From: Leeuwenhoekiella palythoae
Lineage (GTDB): Bacteria > Bacteroidota > Bacteroidia > Flavobacteriales > Flavobacteriaceae
DNA length: 64,000 bases
Reading direction: 5' to 3'
NCBI RefSeq assembly: GCF_900130045.1
Contig: NZ_FQXT01000004.1
Coordinates: forward strand, 451,276 to 515,275
The notes under the pieces were generated by a model, which did no database searches, was not told the origin of the DNA, and saw only the letters and a program-made list of their open reading frames with translations. Shown piece by piece: positions 24,467 to 33,269 of the stretch. A program made the translations under genes and the position numbers. Each line of letters opens with the position of its first letter. Within the stretch, counting starts at the first letter, position 1.

Positions 24467-25339
24467 CTAGTTAAGGTGCTTTTGAGCTTTATATGAAGAG
24501 CGCACGAGTGCACTACTTTCTACGTGACGGAAGCCCATTTCTAAACCTATAGTCTCGTATTTTTTAAATTGATCTGGCGTGATGAATTGTTTCACCGCAA
24601 GATGTTTTTTAGAAGGCTGAAGATACTGACCAATGGTCACCACGTCAACATCAGCTTCGCGCAAATCCTTTAAGCTTTGTATTACTTCATCTTCAGTCTC
24701 TCCAAGACCTAGCATAATGCCTGATTTGGTACGTCTGATGCCTTGCTCTTTTAAATATTTAAGTACGCCTAAACTACGCTCATATTGCGCTTGTATACGC
24801 ACTTCTCGGGTGAGGCGTTTTACGGTTTCCATATTATGAGAGACCACTTCAGGTGCCACTTCAACGATACGATCAATATTGCGCTCGTTTCCTTGAAAGT
24901 CGGGGATGAGGGTTTCTAAGGTAGTGTCAGGGTTCATGCGTCTAATGGCTTTAACCGTTTCAGCCCACATTATAGAACCCATATCTTTTAGATCATCGCG
25001 GTCTACAGAAGTAATTACCGCGTGCTTAATTTTCATAAGCTTTATAGAACGAGCCACTTTTTCTGGTTCTTCCCAATCTAAGGTGTCTGGCCTTCCGGTT
25101 TTAACACCACAGAATCCGCAAGAACGGGTGCATACGTTACCTAAGATCATAAAGGTCGCCGTTCCCTCGCTCCAGCATTCTCCCATATTTGGGCAGCTTC
25201 CGGAGGTGCAGATGGTGTGTAAATCATACTTATCTACGAGGCTCCTGAGTTCTGTGTATTTCTTGCCGGTGGGCAATTTTACACGCAACCATTTAGGTTT
25301 TGGTTTATGAACCGGTGCTGCTAATGTTTCAGTATTCAT
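24467..25339 (-). CDS. lipA: Lipoyl synthase LipA
   Basis: This radical SAM enzyme inserts two sulfur atoms into octanoyl groups on lipoyl domains of 2-oxoacid dehydrogenases and GcvH. Both iron-sulfur clusters are visible: the auxiliary cluster [12 protein letters not shown] (Cys44, Cys49, Cys55) and the SAM cluster CTRSCGFC (Cys70, Cys74, Cys77). The conserved C-terminal RSSY is present. With MNTETLA as the start, the length is 290 residues, normal for the family. A perfect -7 element (TATCTTTG) lies 20 nt upstream of that ATG. It precedes gap by 13 nt. Confidence 0.97.
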   Translation of the reverse strand: MNTETLAAPVHKPKPKWLRVKLPTGKKYTELRSLVDKYDLHTICTSGSCPNMGECWSEGTATFMILGNVCTRSCGFCGVKTGRPDTLDWEEPEKVARSIKLMKIKHAVITSVDRDDLKDMGSIMWAETVKAIRRMNPDTTLETLIPDFQGNERNIDRIVEVAPEVVSHNMETVKRLTREVRIQAQYERSLGVLKYLKEQGIRRTKSGIMLGLGETEDEVIQSLKDLREADVDVVTIGQYLQPSKKHLAVKQFITPDQFKKYETIGLEMGFRHVESSALVRSSYKAQKHLN

Positions 25340-25358
25340 CACAATTCTTTTAGGTTCG

Positions 25359-25366
25359 CAAAGATA
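25359..25366 (-). promoter_or_regulatory. -7 element of lipA (TATCTTTG)
   Basis: This is a perfect TAnnTTTG octamer on the minus strand, 19 nt from the lipA ATG at 25339. It supports the shorter start, since the longer frame would begin upstream of the transcript. No TTG is seen at the ideal distance. Confidence 0.55.
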
Positions 25367-25573
25367 CAAACTGTACTTCAAATAACAGGTACTGCTGCGT
25401 TTTGTGTTGGTGGTCTCTTCTATGCGTGAAAGCTTACATTTTGGGCTGGGTAATTTGCTTGTTAAGAGAGTTTTAGTACTTGCGTTAAAATTTAGGTAAT
25501 TAGGAAATCGTTGTGATAAGAAGCAAGACTACCGCACTACTTTTACATCAGTATTAAACAAAAACACTCTATT

Positions 25574-25771
25574 ATGAAACGATTTACACTTCCTTTTTTG
25601 ATAATTGCGATTGTAACAGGAATCTATGGTTTTGGAGGGTTTGATCTTTGGGCAACCGAAGCTGCACGTATCTTATTTCTGATTTCAGCAGATTTATTTG
25701 TAGTTTCTTTATTTGCTAAATTTTTATTTAAGAAGAATCCTAAGCCTATTGCGCAACAGGTAAAATCATAA
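25574..25771 (+). CDS. UPF0391/DUF1328-like small membrane protein (65 aa)
   Basis: The 65-residue protein has two membrane helices around a Gly-rich turn (IVTGIYGFGGF ... AARILFLISADLFVVSLF). This is the pattern of UPF0391/DUF1328 peptides, which are small inner-membrane proteins seen in stress-responsive sets. A basic, Pro-containing cytoplasmic tail follows. An intrinsic terminator begins 27 nt after the stop, so the gene is a separate transcription unit. The similarity was judged by eye and the function is unknown. Confidence 0.72.
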   Translation: MKRFTLPFLIIAIVTGIYGFGGFDLWATEAARILFLISADLFVVSLFAKFLFKKNPKPIAQQVKS

Positions 25772-25797
25772 ATCAGCCTTTTCATTCCTGAATTTAG

Positions 25798-25825
25798 AAC
25801 TGCTTTAATACAAAGCAGTTTTTTT
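25798..25825 (+). terminator. Intrinsic terminator
   Basis: A 9-bp perfect stem (AACTGCTTT / AAAGCAGTT) with a 5-nt loop and a T-run of seven. It ends the small membrane protein gene. Confidence 0.88.
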
Positions 25826-25872
25826 ATGTCTAAATTGTAGCATAATTATTGATAAAAATAGTAAAAAACTTT

Positions 25873-27273
25873 ATGCGTAATCTTTCTTTGGCTCTACTTC
25901 TTTTGATCTCTGTTTACGGTTTAAAAGCACAAGAGCAAGTTTTACATCGTGGAGCAGTAACCGAAACTGTGACCGCTAACGATTCTATAAGCATTCCATA
26001 TTCTATTTATTTGCCGCCAACCTACGATGTGAACAATCCGTCTAATGCGTTGTTTATTTTTGACTCAGAAGGGGAGGGTACTAAAGCAACCCGACTTTTT
26101 GTATCTGCATTACAGGGCGAAAATTATATCATCGTTGCTAATAATAAACCCCTGCCGCAAGCATTAGACAGTCTTGATGCCAATGCAAAAATGGGGCTGC
26201 ATATTATGCAAGATGTGTTTAGAAAGGTTTCTCTGGATATGAATAATGTGTATCTGGCGGGGCATAAGAGTGGTGCAAAGGTGGCAAGTGCCTTATCCTA
26301 CATCGTAAGAGGAAAAGCTAACTTACTTTTAATTGATGACGTGTACTTTGCAAACAGGTTTGCAGATCAGGCGCAAGAAAACCTTGCGATTGGAGTGGTT
26401 GGTGAAGCTTCACCTAATTATTATCAGATGGAAGATTATTTCTATATGATGAAAGCCTACAATAATGACAATACGCTCTATTTTGTTGAAGAAACCAAAA
26501 CTTGGCCGTCGGCAGCGTTAATGGGCACGCTGATCAATAGATTGTATCACCTCAATAATGAGCGGTTAAATAAAAAGCTTTCTGATACGGTATGGCAGCG
26601 TCAATATCAAACAGATCTCAACACCATTAAACAATTGACTTTGGCAGATGAATACGTCAATGCCTATGAGTTGGCCACAGATTTAAAAGGAGAATACCGT
26701 GGAAATGTTGATCTTGATCCGTTGCGCGATCTGCAGCGTGGGTTGAGAAGATCTGATGCGTACAAACAAGAAAAACGCTATATGCGTTCTGATGATATAG
26801 AAGAAGGGTTGCTGCTGGATGATATTAGTTACTTTTTAGATGAAGATCTTGCGCTGGGTAGTTTTTCTAATCTGGGTTATTGGGATGAACGTATACAGCA
26901 ATTTAGAGCTGCGGCACAAAATTCGGCGAAGCCTAAAGAACAAAAAGTAGCTAAACGCATGCTAGGTTATATCGATTATGTTGTCACCGATTTTCTGACC
27001 TTAAACCGGGTAGCACTTTTTGATCAACGCATTTTTGCTAATGTACTGCGTACGTTACTGGATCCCGAAAATGATAAGGCATACTTAGACATAATTAGTT
27101 TAGCAGCCATTGATGGGGATGACAATACTGCTTATTTTTATCTAGAAGAATTGCTGAAGCAAGGCTACGATGATTATGAGGCGCTGTATTCAATCCCAAA
27201 AACCGAATTGCTGCGTATTAAGCCAACCTACAACGAACTCGTAGAAAGTTATTTGGGCAAATCTAAATTTTAG
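25873..27273 (+). CDS. Exported alpha/beta-hydrolase-fold protein, probably non-catalytic
   Basis: A signal peptide (RNLSLALLLLISVYGLKAQ) is followed by an esterase-like N-terminal half with SIYLPPTYD and NALFIFD. The nucleophile-elbow position reads VYLAGHKSGAKVASAL. The canonical elbow is G-x-S-x-G; here the serine position is occupied by Lys and a Ser sits one residue later, so normal serine hydrolase chemistry is doubtful. The C-terminal half (about 230-466) is helical and has no recognised domain. The ATG at 25873 is chosen over a TTG 24 nt upstream because it directly opens the signal peptide. The end overlaps the convergent MFS gene by 11 nt. Confidence 0.68.
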   Translation: MRNLSLALLLLISVYGLKAQEQVLHRGAVTETVTANDSISIPYSIYLPPTYDVNNPSNALFIFDSEGEGTKATRLFVSALQGENYIIVANNKPLPQALDSLDANAKMGLHIMQDVFRKVSLDMNNVYLAGHKSGAKVASALSYIVRGKANLLLIDDVYFANRFADQAQENLAIGVVGEASPNYYQMEDYFYMMKAYNNDNTLYFVEETKTWPSAALMGTLINRLYHLNNERLNKKLSDTVWQRQYQTDLNTIKQLTLADEYVNAYELATDLKGEYRGNVDLDPLRDLQRGLRRSDAYKQEKRYMRSDDIEEGLLLDDISYFLDEDLALGSFSNLGYWDERIQQFRAAAQNSAKPKEQKVAKRMLGYIDYVVTDFLTLNRVALFDQRIFANVLRTLLDPENDKAYLDIISLAAIDGDDNTAYFYLEELLKQGYDDYEALYSIPKTELLRIKPTYNELVESYLGKSKF

Positions 27274-28471
27274 AGAAATCCTTATTTCTTTTAACGTAGA
27301 TCAATAAAAGCAAAGCTACCACTGTTATTGCAGCCATAATGGCCCAAGTGCTTTTGTAACCTAAGCGGTCCACAAGTTGCATCCCACTGTTATGGCCAAA
27401 AATATGCGCAAGCGAAAAAGACATACTATACAATCCCATATATGCTCCTTGTCTGCCCAGTTTAGCTCGGCGTAAGGCAAAGGCATTTCCAAAGGGAAAC
27501 GCGATCATCTCGCCTAAAGTGGCAACTGCCATACCCAGTATTAAAACCCCATTCCAACCGCTGAAATAGAAAAACCCAAAACTCAGTCCGGTCAAAACTA
27601 GTCCGCCGATTACATTAGAAATGTGATTCCAGTTTTTAGCTTCCATAAAAGCGATCAATGGCATCTCAAATAAAAAGATCATCAGTCCGTTCATCCCAAG
27701 CAAAAGTCCAATTTGCGATTCCGTAAGTAAACGAACCTCTTTATAATAAACCGGCACAGTAGAAAAGTATTGAACAAATACAACTCCGAATAAAGCAAGT
27801 GCGATCAGGAATATAACATATAGACGGTCTTTGTGAGGCGCTAAGGGATTTTCGATCATTTTTTCTTGATCTGTTTCTTTAGCTTTTTTAGGGTTCAATG
27901 TTTGAATGAGTAGCAAGCCGGCGAGAATACAAGTAATGCCGTCTGCTAGGAATAAACCAAAGTATCCAATACTTGCAATGATAATTCCGCCCAAAGCCGG
28001 GCCTGCTGAGAATCCTAAATTGATCGCAAGACGAATTAAGGTTAAAGACCGCGTTTTGTTCTCCGGTTTGCTGTATGCACTAAGGGCAACGAAAAAAGCA
28101 GGACGAGACATATCTGCTACCGTGATCAAGGCAAAAAAGCCAATACATACCGCCCAAAAGCTAGTGATGAACTGCAAGCCTAAAAATCCAATTCCGGTAG
28201 CGATAAGACTTAAAAGGATGGTTTTATAATATCCTAGTTTATCAGATAGAATTCCGCCTAGCCAAGAGCCAAAAAGTGAACCAAACCCAAAACACGTCAT
28301 TACCCAACCTACACGGCTTAGACTAAATCCTAAGTCATCTCTGAGGTATAGTGATAAAAACGGGATCACCATTGCGCCTGCCCGATTTACCAGCGTGATC
28401 AATGCAAGCCACCAGATTTCTTTTGATAGTCCTTTAAAGGTATTGAGGTAAGAAGTAAAAATGCGTTTCAC
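27263..28471 (-). CDS. MFS transporter, drug-efflux type (402 aa)
   Basis: Twelve hydrophobic segments and a clear motif A between segments 2 and 3 (FGSWLGGILSDKLGYYKTI) identify a major facilitator carrier of the MdtH/YceL-like drug exporter type. Charged loops such as NPKKAKETDQEK mark the central cytoplasmic loop between the two six-helix bundles. It probably exports small molecules using the proton gradient, but the substrate is not readable. The gene is convergent with the hydrolase-fold gene (11-nt overlap) and has a terminator hairpin just upstream that belongs to the next gene. Confidence 0.82.
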   Translation of the reverse strand: MKRIFTSYLNTFKGLSKEIWWLALITLVNRAGAMVIPFLSLYLRDDLGFSLSRVGWVMTCFGFGSLFGSWLGGILSDKLGYYKTILLSLIATGIGFLGLQFITSFWAVCIGFFALITVADMSRPAFFVALSAYSKPENKTRSLTLIRLAINLGFSAGPALGGIIIASIGYFGLFLADGITCILAGLLLIQTLNPKKAKETDQEKMIENPLAPHKDRLYVIFLIALALFGVVFVQYFSTVPVYYKEVRLLTESQIGLLLGMNGLMIFLFEMPLIAFMEAKNWNHISNVIGGLVLTGLSFGFFYFSGWNGVLILGMAVATLGEMIAFPFGNAFALRRAKLGRQGAYMGLYSMSFSLAHIFGHNSGMQLVDRLGYKSTWAIMAAITVVALLLLIYVKRNKDFSKI

Positions 28472-28487
28472 AATGGGTGTAAATAAA

Positions 28488-28515
28488 AAAAGTCTGGCGA
28501 TAAGACCAGACTTTT
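28488..28515. terminator. Terminator hairpin upstream of the MFS gene
   Basis: The stem AGTCTGG / CCAGACT is flanked by A- and T-runs on both sides. It would end minus-strand transcription from the SRPBCC gene about 200 nt upstream, and could work both ways. Confidence 0.75.
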
Positions 28516-28716
28516 TGCGTTTATAAAATAGGTTTATGTATCAACACAGCACGTCTGGAAGAGAGGGATATTCCTTTACTAGGCGATATGATGTGTTTTT
28601 AAATTTCATTTTAAGCGAATTTATGGTCGACCATCTGTGTTAATTGCATCAAGGTCGTTTGATAAGTTAAAGCTACTAAAACTTTTTCAGTAGAAGCTTT
28701 TGTTTTTTAATTAAAG
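28516..28716 (-). other. Unassigned gap with two short coding-like frames
   Basis: On the minus strand a 22-codon ATG frame (28609-28541) reads MKFKNTSYRLVKEYPSLP. It is preceded by an upstream frame without a start codon (ends at 28611) that reads EKVLVALTYQTTLMQLTQ. Both have protein-like composition and stop codons arranged as TAAAATG. They may be a decayed gene or micro-peptides; nothing else is seen here. Confidence 0.3.
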
Positions 28717-29772
28717 TTAAAGACTTCCGCTTGGCAGTTCTTCTACTTGTACCGGGAGGTAGAGTTCGGTTACCCATTCAGCCGGATTAGGGGTGTCCTC
28801 AGGGCCTACTATGTAAAATTCAAATTTGCTGCTTTCGGGAGCGGCCACATAATTGTATTCCTGCATATAAGCTTCGGTTTTTTTCCAAGCTTCATCAAGA
28901 TTACTGGTGTTTCCGGTTAGTCGTGTTTTTATAACGGTGTAAGCCGGTAAAAATCCACAAAGAATAGCGCTGTCTTCAGGTACTACTATTCTTGAAGTTG
29001 TAGGAATTCCACTTGAAATGATTGCGCTATTGTTTACAGGGTCTTTGGAGTTGTAAATAGTAAGCGGTTTACCCAGAATGGTGATGTTATTACCTTCCAT
29101 AAAAGATTTCACCTGTGGAATAAGCTCCATAACTTTTTCATCAATATGTTCAATCGAGGTGGCTGTTGTGGCATACATATAAAAACCACCGCTATATTGT
29201 GTGATGCCGCTTACATCAATGCTGTACACTTTCATATCAGCATTGATCAATTGGTCTAATGCAGTCAGACCTTTGTCATACATCGTGCGCATTTCGCCAT
29301 CAAAATCATAACCACCAAGAGTGAAATAGGCTTTGTCCATTAAGGTGTGTTCACCTCTAATTCCCCAGGTTACTTTAGTACCTTCTTCAACTTCTTCAAA
29401 TTGCCAAAATACATTTGCATCGCGCTCTCCTCCCGGAGTGATAAAAGTGATGTCTTGCTCAATACGTTGATCTTCGATAACCGAAGTGGTTCGCATAGCA
29501 CCATCTACTTCTTCACCATTCCACGAATAGCTCGCGCCCTCGCCGCTGGTTTTTTCAGGATAATTAAAAACCATTGTAGGATCTTCTTGTTTCCAAGGCC
29601 CCCAGGTTTCCCAAGTTTTATATTCATTAACCTTATCAAAAACCACACTTACAGGAGCGTCAATAATTTTTGATTCTTCAATTTCATAAGTGCCGTCTTT
29701 GGTAGCAAAATAAATAGCACCTGCTATAAAAACAATGAGCAGTAGAAAGAAGAGGTATTTTAATATTTTCAT
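28717..29772 (-). CDS. SRPBCC / GyrI-like effector-binding protein, membrane-anchored
   Basis: The protein (351 aa) begins with one membrane helix (ILKYLFFLLLIVFIAGAIYF). A START/polyketide-cyclase-like SRPBCC domain follows (about 30-170), with ESKIIDAPVSVVFDKVNEYKTWETW and the paired WNGEEVDGAMRT and WQFEEVEEGTKVTW strands. The second half (about 180-345) resembles the GyrI/AraC-effector domain. Domain pairs of this kind occur in Bacteroidota, presumably binding a small hydrophobic ligand outside the inner membrane. It is a single gene with a terminator about 200 nt downstream. The ligand is unknown. Confidence 0.78.
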   Translation of the reverse strand: MKILKYLFFLLLIVFIAGAIYFATKDGTYEIEESKIIDAPVSVVFDKVNEYKTWETWGPWKQEDPTMVFNYPEKTSGEGASYSWNGEEVDGAMRTTSVIEDQRIEQDITFITPGGERDANVFWQFEEVEEGTKVTWGIRGEHTLMDKAYFTLGGYDFDGEMRTMYDKGLTALDQLINADMKVYSIDVSGITQYSGGFYMYATTATSIEHIDEKVMELIPQVKSFMEGNNITILGKPLTIYNSKDPVNNSAIISSGIPTTSRIVVPEDSAILCGFLPAYTVIKTRLTGNTSNLDEAWKKTEAYMQEYNYVAAPESSKFEFYIVGPEDTPNPAEWVTELYLPVQVEELPSGSL

Positions 29773-29855
29773 TTAGGAATGGGTTTAACAGCTAAGTTAG
29801 CAATTTAAAACGGATTGTAGGAGATTCCCACAAAAGAAGAATTAAGAAAAGTAAC

Positions 29856-30044
29856 TTACTTGTTAAGCGTTAATTTAATAAGAAAAAGAAGCGCCACAAA
29901 AACGATAAAACCTATCAAAATCCAAAAAGATCCTCGGTATTCTTTTTTGTGAAGTTTGCGGTCTTTGCGATAGCTGCGTGATACAAAAAACACGAAAGCT
30001 ATAAAGAACAAGGCCGCAAAAACCCATTGACCGGTAGTGAACAT
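29856..30044 (-). CDS. Small conserved-type membrane protein (62 aa)
   Basis: This 62-residue protein has two membrane helices (TGQWVFAALFFIAFVFFVSR and FWILIGFIVFVALLFLIKL) joined by a basic loop YRKDRKLHKKEYRGS. The orientation predicted by the positive-inside rule puts that loop in the cytoplasm. Proteins of this outline are common in flavobacteria, but I know of no function. It is divergent from the MazG-like gene: its ATG at 30044 and that gene's ATG at 30093 leave a 48-nt shared regulatory gap. Confidence 0.68.
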   Translation of the reverse strand: MFTTGQWVFAALFFIAFVFFVSRSYRKDRKLHKKEYRGSFWILIGFIVFVALLFLIKLTLNK

Positions 30045-30092
30045 TTTAATGTATTTTTAGTCAAAATTAAGTCTTTAAAACAGAATATTACG

Positions 30093-30479
30093 ATGAAAAA
30101 ACGATTAGCTGCGGTACACGAATTTCATAGCACCTTTGGATTAGGAATTGAAGAAGCCCCAAAGGCCGACTTGGGAGAGGCTAAAAATTTGTTGCGTTTC
30201 AATTTGATGAAAGAAGAGAATGAAGAATATCTAGACGCTGCTAACAATAATGATCTTACCGAAGTAGCCGATGCATTAGGCGATATGCTTTACATCTTAT
30301 GCGGAACCATTTTAGAACACGGGATGCAACATAAAATAGAAGAAGTATTTGATGAGATTCAGCGCAGCAATATGAGCAAGCTAGGAGCTGATGGTAAACC
30401 AGTGTATCGCGAGGACGGGAAAGTCTTAAAGGGCCCGGCTTATTTCAAGCCGAATATTAAAAAGATTCTAGACAATTAA
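30093..30479 (+). CDS. MazG-like nucleoside triphosphate pyrophosphohydrolase (128 aa)
   Basis: The all-alpha NTP-pyrophosphatase signature is clear: KEENEEYLDA supplies the ExxE metal ligands, and DLTEVADALGDMLYILCG the downstream ExxxD set (about residues 37-70). The C-terminal part carries a short YREDGKVLKGPAYFKPNI element, as in phage- and Bacteroidota-type members. The enzyme would hydrolyse (d)NTPs to the monophosphate and pyrophosphate, possibly cleaning the nucleotide pool. ATG at 30093 is chosen because the earlier in-frame start lies within the divergent membrane-protein gene. It precedes the ABC-F gene by 42 nt. Confidence 0.85.
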   Translation: MKKRLAAVHEFHSTFGLGIEEAPKADLGEAKNLLRFNLMKEENEEYLDAANNNDLTEVADALGDMLYILCGTILEHGMQHKIEEVFDEIQRSNMSKLGADGKPVYREDGKVLKGPAYFKPNIKKILDN

Positions 30480-30521
30480 TCTAGTTTTTTTCTCCACTTA
30501 TTAAGGCTAAATTCGCAGCCT

Positions 30522-32405
30522 ATGAGCGCAATCAATTATGTTTCGGTAGAGTCTATCGCTAAAGCTTTTGGCGAGCGGGTATTGTTTAAAGATTTGTCTT
30601 TTGGTATTAACGAAGGACAAAAAATTGGCTTAGTGGCCAAAAACGGTACCGGTAAAACGTCGATGCTTGATATTTTGGCAGGAGCCGAAAATCCAGACAG
30701 TGGGCAAGTGGTATACCGCAAAGGAATCAAGATTTCCTTTCTTCCTCAGGAACCCGATCTTGATCCTAATCTTAGCGTAGAACAAACTATTTTTGATAGT
30801 GATAATGAGATCTTAAACGTAATCTCGGCCTATGAGCACGCGCTGCAAAATATGGAAGATACCGAAGCATATCAGAAAGCTTTTGATCAGATGGAAGCCC
30901 ATCAAGCCTGGGATTTTGAGACACAGTACAAGCAGATATTATTTCAGCTGAAGCTGGATGACCTTGATCGTAAGGTTGAAAAGTTAAGCGGTGGACAGAA
31001 AAAGCGTTTGGCACTCGCCAATATGCTGCTCAGTAAACCAGACTTGCTGATTCTTGATGAGCCTACGAACCATTTGGATCTCGAGATGATCGAGTGGTTA
31101 GAGCAGTTTTTTGCTAAAGAGAATTTCACGCTGTTTATGGTAACGCACGACCGTTACTTTTTAGAGCGGGTGTGTAATGAGATCATCGAATTGGATGAAG
31201 GTAAACTGTATAGTTATAAAGGGAATTATGCCTATTACCTAGAAAAACGAGATGCCCGAATTACCAACGAAGAAGTAGAGACCGGAAAGGCAAAACAGCT
31301 TTTTAAAAAGGAACTGGAGTGGATGCGTCGCCAGCCCAAAGCGCGTACTACAAAGTCTAAATCGCGTATCGATGACTTTGCTGAAATAAAAGAACGCGCA
31401 CACAAACGTCGCAACGATCACGAGGTGCAACTCGAACTTAATATGGAGCGCCTGGGGAGTAAGATCGTAGAGCTGCACAAAGTTTCAAAGTCGTTTAAAG
31501 ATCGTGTGATCCTCGATAAGTTTGACTACAATTTTCAGCGGGCAGATCGCATTGGGATTATCGGTAAGAATGGAACGGGAAAATCTACATTCCTCAATAT
31601 CCTTACAGGAAAAATGCCGCCTGACGGAGGGAAGATCGTGATCGGGGAGACCATCCAATTCGGCTATTATACACAGAAGGGAATCGAGATCAAGCACGGA
31701 CAAAAAGTGATTGATGTCATCAAAGAATTCGGGGATTATATTCCGCTGAAGAAGGGGCGTCAGATTTCTGCAGGTCAGCTTTTAGAGCGTTTTCTTTTTG
31801 ATCGAAAAAAACAATATGACTTCGTTGAAAAATTGAGTGGAGGCGAGCGTAAGCGTTTATATTTATGTACGGTGCTTATTCAGAATCCTAACTTTTTAAT
31901 TCTGGATGAGCCTACTAACGATCTGGATATTGTGACGCTCAATGTGCTTGAGAGTTTCTTGCTGGATTATCCGGGATGTTTGATCGTTGTTTCGCACGAT
32001 CGTTATTTTATGGATAAAATTGTTGACCACCTTTTTGTATTTAGAGGACAAGGTGTGGTTGAAGATTTTCCGGGGAATTACTCTGATTTTCGCGCCTATG
32101 ATTCTGGTCCGGCAGTTATTCAGGAGGAAGATCCACAGCCTAAAGTGGAAAAGGAAACCAATAAAGACAATTGGAAAACAGCCGGAAGCGCACTTTCTTA
32201 TAACGAGCAAAAGGAATACAACCGACTGGAACGCGATATCGCCAAGCTTGAAAAGGAAAAGGAAAAGAAGGAAGCCGAATTTCTAAATCCTGATTTGTCA
32301 GGAGATGAGATCAATCAAGCTTCTGTCGAGCTGCAGCAGATTCAGGATAAAATAGACGAATTTACCGAGCGTTGGTTTGATCTAAGTGCCAAGATGGAAG
32401 GTTAG
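30522..32405 (+). CDS. ABC-F family ATPase (Uup-like)
   Basis: This 627-residue cytoplasmic protein has two ABC ATPase domains and no membrane segments. The first has Walker A AKNGTGKT (unusual Ala in place of the first Gly), LSGGQKKRLALAN and LLILDEPTNHLD. The charged interdomain linker (about 240-320) contains WMRRQPKARTTKSKSRI. The second has GKNGTGKS, LSGGERKRLYLCT and LILDEPTNDLD. A C-terminal coiled coil rich in Lys/Glu (about 560-627) is the Uup type. ABC-F proteins act on ribosomes or branched DNA intermediates. The presence of the Uup-style coiled coil favours that subgroup rather than antibiotic resistance proteins. Confidence 0.9.
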   Translation: MSAINYVSVESIAKAFGERVLFKDLSFGINEGQKIGLVAKNGTGKTSMLDILAGAENPDSGQVVYRKGIKISFLPQEPDLDPNLSVEQTIFDSDNEILNVISAYEHALQNMEDTEAYQKAFDQMEAHQAWDFETQYKQILFQLKLDDLDRKVEKLSGGQKKRLALANMLLSKPDLLILDEPTNHLDLEMIEWLEQFFAKENFTLFMVTHDRYFLERVCNEIIELDEGKLYSYKGNYAYYLEKRDARITNEEVETGKAKQLFKKELEWMRRQPKARTTKSKSRIDDFAEIKERAHKRRNDHEVQLELNMERLGSKIVELHKVSKSFKDRVILDKFDYNFQRADRIGIIGKNGTGKSTFLNILTGKMPPDGGKIVIGETIQFGYYTQKGIEIKHGQKVIDVIKEFGDYIPLKKGRQISAGQLLERFLFDRKKQYDFVEKLSGGERKRLYLCTVLIQNPNFLILDEPTNDLDIVTLNVLESFLLDYPGCLIVVSHDRYFMDKIVDHLFVFRGQGVVEDFPGNYSDFRAYDSGPAVIQEEDPQPKVEKETNKDNWKTAGSALSYNEQKEYNRLERDIAKLEKEKEKKEAEFLNPDLSGDEINQASVELQQIQDKIDEFTERWFDLSAKMEG

Positions 32406-32439
32406 GCTAAATTAGAAATTTGAAAACCGAAACCTGAGA

Positions 32440-33210
32440 ATGTGGTACATTATTAAAGCTTATTCACAATTTCTGCGGAAAGCAACCAATCAACACGGGG
32501 TGCATTCTCCTTTTGTATACACATTTGTTACTAAATGCCTTTACCGAAAAACTCCAGAGGAAGCTAAAAAGCAACTTAAAGCGTATCGAAATAGTCTTCG
32601 TCAATCCAATGAGGTTATTGAAGTAACCGACTTTGGTGCGGGATCGCGTGTTTTTAAAAGCAATAGACGTGCGGTTAAAGATATCGCCAAATACGCCGGA
32701 GCACGTTTCTCCAGAATGAAACTGCTTTATCGTGTAGTGACCTATTTTAAACCAAAAGCTATTTTAGAATTAGGAACCTCTGTAGGTTTAGCTTCAGTTT
32801 CTTTGGCTTTGCCTAAAACCGGAAAAGTAACTTCGCTGGAGGGCTGCCCGCAAACCGCTACCGTTGCACAGAGGCATTTAAAAAGTGCAGAAATTTCAAA
32901 TGTTGAGGTTGTTGTAGGTGATTTTAAGCAAACGCTTCCGCAGGTGATTTCAGAAAAATTTGATCTTATTTATTTCGACGGAAATCACAGTAAGGAGGCG
33001 ACGTTAAAATATTTCGAGCAATTACTGCCTACTGCGCATAACGACAGTGTATGGATCTTTGATGATATCTATTGGTCACCAGAAATGACTCAAGCCTGGG
33101 AGTTGATCAAGCAACACCCTCGGGTGAGCGTTACGGTAGATTGCTTTTGGCTGGGTTTTGTATTCTTTAGAACCGAGCAGGTTGAAGAGCATTTTAAAAT
33201 TAGAATATAA
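32440..33210 (+). CDS. Class I SAM-dependent methyltransferase (O-methyltransferase-like)
   Basis: The protein (256 aa) contains a Rossmann-type methyltransferase. The SAM-binding motif I is ILELGTSVGLASV (about residues 108-120), followed by VTSLEGCP and DLIYFDGNHSKEAT, the last matching the Methyltransf_24/O-methyltransferase group. The N-terminal 90 residues (HGVHSPFVYTFV, EVTDFGAGSR) are typical of the Bacteroidota version. The target is unknown. It lies 35 nt after the ABC-F gene and 60 nt before the LolD-like gene, all in the same direction. Confidence 0.82.
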   Translation: MWYIIKAYSQFLRKATNQHGVHSPFVYTFVTKCLYRKTPEEAKKQLKAYRNSLRQSNEVIEVTDFGAGSRVFKSNRRAVKDIAKYAGARFSRMKLLYRVVTYFKPKAILELGTSVGLASVSLALPKTGKVTSLEGCPQTATVAQRHLKSAEISNVEVVVGDFKQTLPQVISEKFDLIYFDGNHSKEATLKYFEQLLPTAHNDSVWIFDDIYWSPEMTQAWELIKQHPRVSVTVDCFWLGFVFFRTEQVEEHFKIRI

Positions 33211-33269
33211 ATTTTGTAACTCCGTTCTCAATTTATCTACTTATATTCAAAATATAGAGTAGTCATCCT

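Noticed and set aside
24454-24513. Longer N-terminus of GAPDH (20 extra residues)
   Set aside because: It would overlap the lipA coding end, and GAPDH proteins begin at the NAD-binding strand MxxIKIGINGFG.
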